This document shows, in pieces, positions 1 through 5,748 of a stretch of 9,126 bases of DNA. A program made the position numbers and the translations under genes. The DNA comes from Labilithrix luteola. GTDB lineage: Bacteria > Myxococcota_A > Polyangia > Polyangiales > Polyangiaceae. The notes below the pieces were generated by a model that saw only the letters and a list, made by a program, of their open reading frames with translations, did no database searches and was not told the origin of the DNA. Numbering within the stretch: the first letter of the stretch is position 1; every line of letters starts with the position of its first letter. The stretch lies in contig JAMFST010000727.1 in NCBI GenBank assembly GCA_026225435.1, forward strand, positions 1 through 9,126, given 5' to 3'.

Positions 1-1049
1 GCACCGGCGGTCTCGGCCCGACCACCGACGATCTCACCAGCGAGACGGTCGCCGAGCTGCTCGGCGTCCCGCGCCATCGTGACGAGGCGTCGCTCGATCA
101 CATCCGCCGCCGGGTGGAGAAGTTCGGCCGCACGCTCACCGAGGCGAACTCGAAGCAGGCGGATTTCCCCGAGGGGGCGCAGATCCTCCCGAATCCGATC
201 GGCACCGCGCCGGGCTTCTCGGTCGTCATCGGCAAGGCGACGGCGTTCTTCATGCCGGGCGTGCCGCGGGAGATGGAGAAGCTCTTCGACGAGCAGGTGG
301 TGCCGCGCATCCGCGAGCGCGCGCCGTCGACCAGCTTCCAGACGCGCCTGCGCACCTTCGGGCAGCCGGAGAGCGCGGTGGGCGAGAAGCTGGCCGGCGT
401 CGAGGAGGCCTTCCCCGGCGTCATCATCGGCTACCGCGCACACTTCCCGGAGATCGAGGTGAAGGTGCTGGCGCATGCGGCCACCCAGGACGAGGCGCGG
501 GCGCTGTCGGAGAAGGCGACCGTTGAGGTGCGCGCGCGCCTGGGCGAGATCGTCTACGGCAACGGGCACGACACCTTCGCCGGCGTCGTCGGGCGCCACC
601 TGCGGCAGAAGAATCGCACCCTGGCGATCGCCGAGTCCTGCACCGGTGGCCTGGTCGGCTCGATGCTCACGCGCGAGCCGGGGGCGAGCGACTTCCTCGT
701 CGTCGACGCGGTCACCTACGCGAACAGCGCCAAGACGCGGCTGCTCGGGGTCGACGAGGAGGTGCTGCGCGCGCACGGAGCGGTCAGCGCGGAGGTCGCC
801 GCCGCCATGGCCGAAGGGGTCAAGCGGGTCGCCGGCACCGACATCGCGCTCTCGCTCACCGGCGTCGCCGGTCCGGGCGGCGGCAGCGAGGAGAAGCCGG
901 TCGGCACGGTGTTCATCGCGGTGGTCGGCCCCGGCGGGACCACGGTGAAGCAGCGCCACTTCCACGGCGATCGCCTGCAGGTGCAGACGCTGGCGGCCTA
1001 CGCCGGCCTCGAGATGGTGCGCCGCGCCTGCGACGGACACCAGGCCTAG
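1..1049 (+). CDS. cinA: CinA family protein (MoCF domain plus nicotinamide-nucleotide amidase domain), 5' end outside window
   Basis: This is a partial gene: the reading frame is open from base 3, and about 349 residues are visible of a family that is usually 410-430 long. The first visible residues, TGGLGPTTDDLT, are the conserved substrate-loop motif of the MoCF (molybdopterin-binding-like, COG1058) domain. They are followed by the MPGVPREM motif near base 252. The C-terminal CinA/PncC domain begins near base 600. It carries the signature ESCTGG (bases 633-650) with the serine known as catalytic in this family, then YANSAK with the family's Tyr and Lys, and TGVAGPGGG. The PncC domain hydrolyses nicotinamide mononucleotide to nicotinate mononucleotide plus ammonia; in some CinA proteins the MoCF domain is an ADP-ribose pyrophosphatase. 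The product should be cytoplasmic and act in pyridine nucleotide salvage. It ends with TAG at 1047-1049, two bases before the next gene. GTG at 114 is internal, not the start. Identification is confident; the exact activity is inferred. Confidence 0.96.
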   Translation, partial: TGGLGPTTDDLTSETVAELLGVPRHRDEASLDHIRRRVEKFGRTLTEANSKQADFPEGAQILPNPIGTAPGFSVVIGKATAFFMPGVPREMEKLFDEQVVPRIRERAPSTSFQTRLRTFGQPESAVGEKLAGVEEAFPGVIIGYRAHFPEIEVKVLAHAATQDEARALSEKATVEVRARLGEIVYGNGHDTFAGVVGRHLRQKNRTLAIAESCTGGLVGSMLTREPGASDFLVVDAVTYANSAKTRLLGVDEEVLRAHGAVSAEVAAAMAEGVKRVAGTDIALSLTGVAGPGGGSEEKPVGTVFIAVVGPGGTTVKQRHFHGDRLQVQTLAAYAGLEMVRRACDGHQA

Positions 1050-1051
1050 GC

Positions 1052-1804
1052 ATGCCGGGCGGCGGCAACGGCGAACGAGGTCCTCGGGGGACGGACCGCC
1101 CGCCGGTGAGCGTCCGTACCCCGGCGAGCGTGCGTCCGCCGGCGAGTGTGCGGGCGCCGGCCAGCATCCGTGCCCCCAGCCTCCGCGCGCCGACTCCGCA
1201 GACCGTCCCGCCGCAGAGCGTGCGGCCGGCGCGCCTGGTGCGCACCTTCGTGGCGCTCGACTTCGACGCGGCCAGCGTGCGCCGCTTCGAGAGCGTGGGG
1301 GCGACGTTGCGCTCGGCCGACGACGCGCCCGCCGATCTCGGAGCGCTGCGCTGGACGCCGCGCAACAACCTGCACCTGACGGTGAAGTTCCTCGGTGAGC
1401 TGGCCGAGTCGGTGGTCGCCGCGCTCGCCGCCGAGCTGCCCGCGCTGGCCCGCGCCGCCGGCCCGATCCGCACCCCGCTGAGCGGCGTCGTCGCCTTCCC
1501 CTCGCCGCGCAAGGCGGAGGTGATCGTCACCGACGTCGCCGACGCCGCCGGACACCTGGCCGGGTTGTGGTCGGCCTTCGAACGCTTCGCCGCCGTCCAC
1601 GGCGTGCCGCTCGACGAGCGCCCCTACCGGCCGCACGTGACCCTGGCCCGCGCGCGCGAGCCGTTCGACGCCCGCGCCTGGCTCCGGGCGCCGCTCCCCG
1701 ACGGCCTCGAGATCGCCTGCCCGTCGCTGGCGCTCTATCGCTCGGATCGCATGGAGAAGGGCGCGGTCTACACGGCGATCGCGCGCGCCGCGCTTCGCGG
1801 TTGA
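1052..1804 (+). CDS. thpR: RNA 2',3'-cyclic phosphodiesterase (2'-5' RNA ligase family) with N-terminal repeat extension
   Basis: The 250-residue product has the two HXTX motifs that define the 2H phosphoesterase fold: HLTV at residue 108 (bases 1373-1384) and HVTL at residue 195 (bases 1634-1645). The strands VRTFVALDF (near residue 63) and VKFLGEL are also typical. Family members hydrolyse RNA 2',3'-cyclic phosphates to 2'-phosphates and can join tRNA halves in vitro; the product should be cytoplasmic. Most relatives are about 180 residues long and begin near the VALDF strand, so about 60 extra N-terminal residues are present. These are rich in Ser, Val, Arg, Pro and Ala and include a hexapeptide repeat. 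The ATG at 1052 was chosen because it sits two bases after the cinA stop. No strong ribosome binding site is visible, so coupled translation is likely. GTG codons at 1220 and 1238 are in frame and would give a family-length protein, so the start is uncertain. Confidence 0.9.
   Translation: MPGGGNGERGPRGTDRPPVSVRTPASVRPPASVRAPASIRAPSLRAPTPQTVPPQSVRPARLVRTFVALDFDAASVRRFESVGATLRSADDAPADLGALRWTPRNNLHLTVKFLGELAESVVAALAAELPALARAAGPIRTPLSGVVAFPSPRKAEVIVTDVADAAGHLAGLWSAFERFAAVHGVPLDERPYRPHVTLARAREPFDARAWLRAPLPDGLEIACPSLALYRSDRMEKGAVYTAIARAALRG
1109..1192 (+). repeat. 18-bp tandem repeat encoding Ser-Val-Arg-x-Pro-Ala units
   Basis: Three full 18-base units (1109-1126, 1127-1144, 1145-1162) are followed by two 15-base units starting at 1163 and 1178. 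The encoded peptides are SVRTPA, SVRPPA, SVRAPA, SIRAP and SLRAP, and another SVRP follows at 1217. Differences between units are largely synonymous (CGT/CGG/CGC for Arg, AGC/AGT for Ser) or conservative (Val/Ile/Leu). This fits a translated, basic, proline-rich segment rather than random sequence. The function is unknown. Confidence 0.8.
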
Positions 1805-1817
1805 AGCCGAAGCTTCA
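1802..1817. terminator. hairpin across two convergent stop codons (UUCG tetraloop on minus strand), possible bidirectional terminator
   Basis: TGAAGC (1802-1807) and GCTTCA (1812-1817) form a perfect 6-bp stem around a four-base loop. Read on the minus strand, the loop is TTCG closed by a C-G pair, the very stable C(UUCG)G tetraloop class. Each end of the stem is the stop codon of one convergent gene: TGA of thpR at 1802-1804, and TGA of the lipoprotein gene at 1817-1815. A second short hairpin, CCGCG-CTT-CGCGG (1788-1800), abuts it. Neither strand has a T-tract after the stem, so classic intrinsic termination is doubtful. A role in pausing, Rho-assisted termination or 3'-end protection is equally possible. 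Confidence 0.4.
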
Positions 1818-3221
1818 CGGCCTTCCCGGCGCCGCCAGGATCCGCTTCGCCCAGGCGATCGTCGCCGCGCAGGTCGAGCTCGAGCTCATCGGCACCTTCT
1901 GCACGTGGACGCCGCCGGCCATGATCAGCAGCTCGGGCGCGCTGGTCGGGCGATCGCCGATCGGCAGCTCCACCAGCAGCGGCCCGCGGTCGGCGCGCTC
2001 GAAGCAGGCGAGGTCACGCTTGCGGACGCTCGGCTTGCCCAGCTTCTTCGCCAGCCGATCGAGGAACGTGCGCACCCCGAGCTTCACCCCCTCGTCGTAG
2101 CGGACGTGCAAGGCGAAGGCGGTCTCGTCGCCGCGCTCGAAGAGGACGCCGCGATCGCCGCCCCAGCCGGCCGCCAGGTACGCCCCGTCCTCCTCGCCGA
2201 ACCACTGCGAGAGCATCGTGCGCAGCTCGAGCTCCCCGTAGATGTCGGTGTCGGCGACGGTCCACGCCGTGTCCGGCGGCGGCGGCGGGGCCACCACCAG
2301 CGGCTCCTCGCGCGCGTTCCACTTGTCGAGGTGCAGCAGCTGCTCGGTCGACGACGGCGGATCGCGCCAGGCGTTGTCCACCGCCGTCCACCCGCCGGAG
2401 CGCCGCAGCGCCTGCACGAAGAGCGTCCCGTCGATGTACGGCGCCACCAGCTGAGACTTCATGAAGGCCGGAGCGCTCGCGCTCTTCCCCTCGTTCATCC
2501 CCGCGGCCTGCGCCTTCCACATCGCGTCGGGCACGTCGAGCGAGGTCCGCCCCGGCGGCGCCTTCTGCCGGCGCAGGAGCACGTCCACCATCGTGCTCAT
2601 CGCGTCCCCTTCGCTCAGCGCGGAGAGCGCCTCCTGCGCGTCGCTCTTGCCCGGCGTGTACTTGGTGCGCGACTTGAGGTCGTAGTGCTGATCCTGCAGC
2701 GCGTGGGTCAGCTCGTGATCGAGCGTGCTGTCGGCGACCGAGTCCTCGAGATCCTGCGCGATGTACATCGTGCCGTCGTTGGGCTCGTAGAGCCCGGCGA
2801 GCTGGGCATCGAGAAGATCGAGCGTGCCGGCGAGGTAGTCGTAGTCGGTCGGCAGGAACCCGAGCAGCGAGAGCACGCGCCCTTCGTGGATGATCGCCTC
2901 GGCGGGGATCTCCTTGGTCACCCGCCCCTTCACGTAGGCGATGAGCTCCTTGCGCGGCAGCACCTGGCTCTTCACCGGCCGCAAGATCGACAGCCCGCGC
3001 GCGTGGCTCACCAGCTTGAGCGCCTTCTCGACGCGCGCCATGGCCGGATCGGTGACCGGCCCCGCGTCGAGGAGCGTCAGGTCCGGCGCCGGCCCGGCGT
3101 CGCGGGTGAGCGTCACGAAGGGGGCTCGCGTCTCCTCGTCACCCGTCGCGCCCCCTCCGGAACAACCGGCGAGCGCGAACACGACCCCCAGCGTTGCGCC
3201 GAGCGCACCGAGCGCTCGCAT
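1815..3221 (-). CDS. predicted outer-envelope lipoprotein with HEXXH zinc metallopeptidase motif
   Basis: The 468-residue product starts at ATG 3221, preceded by GAAAGAAG about 8 bases upstream. A TTG at 3239 would add six residues but overlaps the rpe stop, so it is less likely. The N-terminus is a lipoprotein signal peptide with lipobox LAGC; Cys20 is the predicted lipidated residue and is followed by Ser. An Asp/Ala/Gly/Thr-rich linker follows. The core has HELTH (residues 169-173, bases 2703-2717) in the context DHELTHALQDQHYDL. An LSEGDA motif about 35 residues later provides a glutamate (about residue 204) that could be the third zinc ligand, as in gluzincin proteases. Further on, a PPSSTEQLLHLDKW motif and a GWGGDR motif resemble conserved blocks of a poorly characterised group of HELTHALQDQ-type putative proteases in bacteria and archaea. 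It lies 14 bases downstream of rpe in the same direction, so it is probably cotranscribed. Substrate and role are unknown. Confidence 0.82.
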   Translation of the reverse strand: MRALGALGATLGVVFALAGCSGGGATGDEETRAPFVTLTRDAGPAPDLTLLDAGPVTDPAMARVEKALKLVSHARGLSILRPVKSQVLPRKELIAYVKGRVTKEIPAEAIIHEGRVLSLLGFLPTDYDYLAGTLDLLDAQLAGLYEPNDGTMYIAQDLEDSVADSTLDHELTHALQDQHYDLKSRTKYTPGKSDAQEALSALSEGDAMSTMVDVLLRRQKAPPGRTSLDVPDAMWKAQAAGMNEGKSASAPAFMKSQLVAPYIDGTLFVQALRRSGGWTAVDNAWRDPPSSTEQLLHLDKWNAREEPLVVAPPPPPDTAWTVADTDIYGELELRTMLSQWFGEEDGAYLAAGWGGDRGVLFERGDETAFALHVRYDEGVKLGVRTFLDRLAKKLGKPSVRKRDLACFERADRGPLLVELPIGDRPTSAPELLIMAGGVHVQKVPMSSSSTCAATIAWAKRILAAPGRP

Positions 3222-3235
3222 CGTCGCTGCTTCTT

Positions 3236-3919
3236 TCAACGTGCCAGGCCCTTCGCCGCTGCCTGACGCAGGGCGGTGATCGCGTCGGCATACGGCTTCT
3301 TGGTGAAGATGGCGTTCCCGGCGACGAGCGCGTTGGCCCCGGCGCGCACCACCTCGCCGATGGTGTCCGGGGCGATGCCGCCGTCCACCTCGAGATCGAT
3401 CTTCCTCCCCGACGCCTCGATGCGCCGGCGGACGTCGGCGATCTTGGGGAGCACCTCGGGGAGGAACGCCTGCCCGCCGAAGCCGGGGTTCACGCTCATC
3501 ACCAGCACCTGGTCGACCAGGCCGATCACGTAGTCGAGCGCGTCGGTCGGCGTGCCCGGGTTGAGCACCACGCCGGCGCGCTTCCCCTTGCTGCGGATGT
3601 GCTGCAGCCCGCGGTGCAGGTGCGGCGTCGCCTCGCTGTGAATCATGATGGTGTCGGCGCCCGCGTCGGCGAAGGCGTCGATGTACTTCTCCGGCTCGAC
3701 GATCATCAGGTGCGCGTCGAACCGCAGCTTGGTGACGTGACGCAGCGCCTTCACGATGGGCGGGCCGATGGTGATGTTCGGCACGAAGCGCCCGTCCATC
3801 ACGTCGACGTGGATCCAGTCGGCGCCAGCCTTCTCGACCGCCTCGATCTCCTCGCCGAGACGGGCAAAGTCAGCCGAAAGGATGCTCGGAGCGATGATGA
3901 TCGGATCGGACGCGGCCAT
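3236..3919 (-). CDS. rpe: ribulose-phosphate 3-epimerase
   Basis: The 227-residue product catalyses interconversion of ribulose 5-phosphate and xylulose 5-phosphate in the pentose phosphate or Calvin pathway, in the cytoplasm. The TIM-barrel motifs occur in order: IIIAPSILSADF at the N-terminus, HVDVMDGRFVPNITIGP (metal-binding His and catalytic Asp), FDAHLMI (metal-binding His), MSVNPGFGGQ (phosphate loop), EVDGGI (second catalytic Asp) and AGNAIF. Length matches the family norm of about 220-230. ATG at 3919 was chosen because IAPSILSADF should lie within the first few residues, and because AGGA (bases 3929-3932 read on the minus strand) is placed 9 bases upstream. The frame is open 17 codons further upstream, but that extension has no family counterpart. 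The gene is divergent from the sigma-factor operon and its stop lies 14 bases before the lipoprotein start. Confidence 0.96.
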   Translation of the reverse strand: MAASDPIIIAPSILSADFARLGEEIEAVEKAGADWIHVDVMDGRFVPNITIGPPIVKALRHVTKLRFDAHLMIVEPEKYIDAFADAGADTIMIHSEATPHLHRGLQHIRSKGKRAGVVLNPGTPTDALDYVIGLVDQVLVMSVNPGFGGQAFLPEVLPKIADVRRRIEASGRKIDLEVDGGIAPDTIGEVVRAGANALVAGNAIFTKKPYADAITALRQAAAKGLAR

Positions 3920-4061
3920 GGGCGCGCATCCTATTCCGATCGCCGCCCACTTTTGCGCCGGAGCGCGCACCCTGGCGCTTTTTTCGGGCGTAATTCGTCC
4001 GGGGAGAGAGCGCGACGGTGAGCCGATCGATCCAGCTGGTAGCCTCTTTCCTTCGAGCCCC
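3920..4061. promoter_or_regulatory. divergent intergenic region between rpe and the sigma-factor operon
   Basis: This 142-base stretch must hold the 5' signals for rpe (leftward) and probably for the four-gene sigma operon (rightward). It contains the most AT-rich pieces nearby (CTATTCCGAT, CACTTTTG, T6 followed by TAATTC), which is promoter-like in such GC-rich DNA. No convincing -35/-10 pair for a housekeeping sigma factor could be assigned on either strand, and no clear ECF-type AAC motif with a matching -10 was found. Role is inferred from position. Confidence 0.45.
3955..3984 (+). terminator. terminator-shaped hairpin with T6 tail in the divergent region
   Basis: On the plus strand GCGCCGG (3955-3961) can pair with CTGGCGC (3972-3978), giving seven pairs including one G-U around a 10-base loop. 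Six T residues follow directly at 3979-3984. This is the layout of an intrinsic terminator. No plus-strand gene ends just before it: the nearest upstream plus-strand gene is thpR, more than 2 kb away. It could stop antisense or read-through transcripts, or act as an attenuator in the leader of the sigma operon if transcription starts upstream of it. On the minus strand the stem is flanked by A residues, so it is directional. Confidence 0.4.
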
Positions 4062-4640
4062 GTGTCCGCGCGCGCCCCCTTCCCGTCGCACCCGCACCCG
4101 CACCCGAGCGGCGTCGTGCCGGACGATGCGACGCTGGTGGCGCAGGCGCTCGCGGGGAACGAGCGCGCCTTCGCCTCGCTCTACCGTCGCTACGCGCGCT
4201 ACGTTGCCGGTGTCGCCTACCGGATCCTGGGGAGCGACGCGGAGCTCGACGACGTGGTGCAGGAGGCCTTCTGCGACGCCTCGAACGCGCTCGCCAGCCT
4301 GAAGGAGGGGGACAGCTTCCGCCCCTGGCTCGCCCGCATCACCGTGCACCGCATCCACAAGCGGCTCGCCCGGCGGCGTCGCTGGCGCTGGCTCCAGGGC
4401 GAGGTGACGGTCGTCGCCCCGCAGGTGTCCGATCCGCGCGAGCGCGCCCGGGTCGACGCGCTCTACGAGCAGCTCGACACGCTCTCGGCGGACATCCGCG
4501 TCCCCTGGATGCTGCACTTCATCGAAGGGGAGACGCTCCCCGACGTCGCGCGGATCTGCGCCGTCTCGCTCGCGACGGCCAAGCGACGTATCGCCAAGGC
4601 GACGGCGCGCATCGACGGAGGTCTCCATGCAACCGGATGA
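4062..4640 (+). CDS. ECF-type RNA polymerase sigma-70 family factor
   Basis: The product is 192 residues from GTG 4062. Sigma region 2 spans about residues 36-105: AFASLYRRYARYV, the ILGSDAELDDVVQEAF core-binding block and RPWLARITVHRIHKRLARR. Region 4 spans about residues 133-185, with a helix-turn-helix in IEGETLPDVARICAVSLATAKRR-like sequence. Region 3 is absent, as expected for the extracytoplasmic-function group. It should direct RNA polymerase to a small set of promoters, possibly including its own. The start is uncertain: GTG 4116 would give 174 residues, starting just before the first conserved block (DDATLVAQALAG), and neither start has a good ribosome binding site. The Pro/His-rich stretch between the two GTGs has no family counterpart. 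The stop overlaps the start of the FecR-domain gene by 14 bases, so that protein is the likely regulator of this sigma factor. Confidence 0.9.
   Translation: MSARAPFPSHPHPHPSGVVPDDATLVAQALAGNERAFASLYRRYARYVAGVAYRILGSDAELDDVVQEAFCDASNALASLKEGDSFRPWLARITVHRIHKRLARRRRWRWLQGEVTVVAPQVSDPRERARVDALYEQLDTLSADIRVPWMLHFIEGETLPDVARICAVSLATAKRRIAKATARIDGGLHATG
4617..4621 (+). promoter_or_regulatory. ribosome binding site GGAGG for the FecR-domain gene
   Basis: GGAGG lies inside the last codons of the sigma-factor gene, five bases before ATG 4627. It fixes that start and shows that the overlapping gene can be translated in its own right. Confidence 0.8.
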
Positions 4641-5748
4641 TCGGATGCGCGACCGGAGTCGTCTCCGCACCAGCATCGCGCCGCCCCCGTGGGACGAGCT
4701 GCGCGAGCAGCGGGTGCTCACCCGGATCCTCGAGCAGCGTCGGGCGGGGCAGGTCGCTTCGCCGTCGTCGTCGCGCGCGCGGCCCGTCGGTTGGGCGCTG
4801 GCGGCGGCGTGCCTGTGCGCCGTCGTGGCGCTCGTCTTCCTCGGCCGCGGGCGGCTCTTCCCGTCGTCCGGCGCCGTGGCGACGACCAGCTCACCGCCGG
4901 CCGTTTCCGCCCCCGCCAGCAGCGCCGGCGCCTCCGGCTCGACGATCGCGCTGGTCGACGGCTCGCAGGTGCACCTCCTGCGCGAAGCCGACGTGCAGGT
5001 CGAGGAAGAGCGCCCCAAGCACGTGCGCATCGCCCAGAGCCACGGCGTCGTGCGCTACGAGGTGAGCCACGATCCGTCGCGCGAGTTCACCGTCCGCGCG
5101 GCCAACACCACCGTCCGGGTCCGCGGCACCATCTTCACGGTCGACGTGCGCGCGTCGTCCGTCGAGGTGCGCGTCGAGCGCGGTCGGGTCGAAGTCGACG
5201 ACGGCGCGCGCACGCACGAGCTGGTCGATGGCGAGGCGCTCGAGGTCCCCAACGGAGCGGCTGCCCTCGCTGCGCCTGCCGACGCCGCGGCCGACGATTC
5301 GCCGACAGCAGCGGTGGAGAGCGCCGCCACGGTTGCCACCCCCGCGCCTGCAGCCCAGGCCCCTTCGGTCGCGGTAGGGCCGTCCGCCGCCTCCCTGCAA
5401 GCGAGCGCCGACGCCGCGCGTCTCTCCGGGAACAACGCCGAGGCGGCCGCCTCGCTCGAGAAGCTGGTCCGCCTCTACCCGAGCGATCCGCGCGTCCCCA
5501 ACGTGCTCTTCACCCTCGGCCGGGTCGAGCGCGCGCGCGGCAACCACGCCGCCTCGGCCCGCGCCTTCGATCGCTGCTTCAAGGCGGCCCCCGCGGGATC
5601 GCTGGCGGAGGACGCCTTCGCCGAGACCGCGGTCTCCTGGTCGAGCGCCGGGCGCACCGCCGAGTCGCGGGCGCAGGCCGGTGACTACCTCACGCGCTGG
5701 CCAGTCGGGCCCAACGCTGCGAGGATGCGTGACCTGCTCGGTCCATGA
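4627..5748 (+). CDS. FecR-domain membrane protein with C-terminal TPR-like repeats, probable sigma regulator
   Basis: The 373-residue product has four parts. Residues 1-53 are cytoplasmic and contain a short helical segment (WDELREQRVLTRILEQRR, residues 22-39) placed like an anti-sigma domain. Residues 54-73 are a transmembrane helix (VGWALAAACLCAVVALVFLG). Residues 105-205 form a periplasmic FecR domain with VDGSQVHL, FTVRAANTTVRVRGTIFTV and VRVERGRVEV. An Ala/Pro-rich linker (about 211-255) leads to residues 256-373, which look like tetratricopeptide repeats: LSGNNAEAAASLEKLVRLYP, then VLFTLGRVERARGNHAASARAF, and a third, weaker unit. FecR-family proteins sense a periplasmic signal and control a partner ECF sigma factor. 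Joining FecR to TPR-like repeats suggests a periplasmic protein-binding surface. The GGAGG site and the 14-base overlap with the sigma gene support a functional pair. Whether it inhibits or activates the sigma factor cannot be read from sequence. Confidence 0.87.
   Translation: MQPDDRMRDRSRLRTSIAPPPWDELREQRVLTRILEQRRAGQVASPSSSRARPVGWALAAACLCAVVALVFLGRGRLFPSSGAVATTSSPPAVSAPASSAGASGSTIALVDGSQVHLLREADVQVEEERPKHVRIAQSHGVVRYEVSHDPSREFTVRAANTTVRVRGTIFTVDVRASSVEVRVERGRVEVDDGARTHELVDGEALEVPNGAAALAAPADAAADDSPTAAVESAATVATPAPAAQAPSVAVGPSAASLQASADAARLSGNNAEAAASLEKLVRLYPSDPRVPNVLFTLGRVERARGNHAASARAFDRCFKAAPAGSLAEDAFAETAVSWSSAGRTAESRAQAGDYLTRWPVGPNAARMRDLLGP

Noticed and set aside
913..1636. minus-strand frames with Gly-Arg-Thr-Leu-Ala repeats opposite thpR
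   Set aside because: The repeat pattern is only the reverse reading of the 18-bp repeat in thpR. Synonymous variation fits the plus-strand frame.
1905..3266. 453-codon plus-strand open frame opposite the lipoprotein gene
   Set aside because: Its composition (Arg/His/Leu/Val-rich, no motifs) is that expected of antisense to a GC-rich gene. The minus strand has a lipobox and HEXXH protein motifs, so this is a shadow.
3920..3960. TAGGAT as a -10 element for rpe
   Set aside because: It coincides with the likely ribosome binding site 9 bases before the ATG and has no suitable -35, so a start there would leave no leader.
3756..4061. N-terminal extension of the sigma factor back to ATG 3756
   Set aside because: Most of this stretch is antisense to rpe and has no sigma-factor similarity, so the extension is a chance open frame.
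3870..5030. 386-codon minus-strand open frame opposite the sigma and FecR genes
   Set aside because: Low-complexity Arg/Ser/Thr sequence with no motif, lying opposite two well-supported genes.
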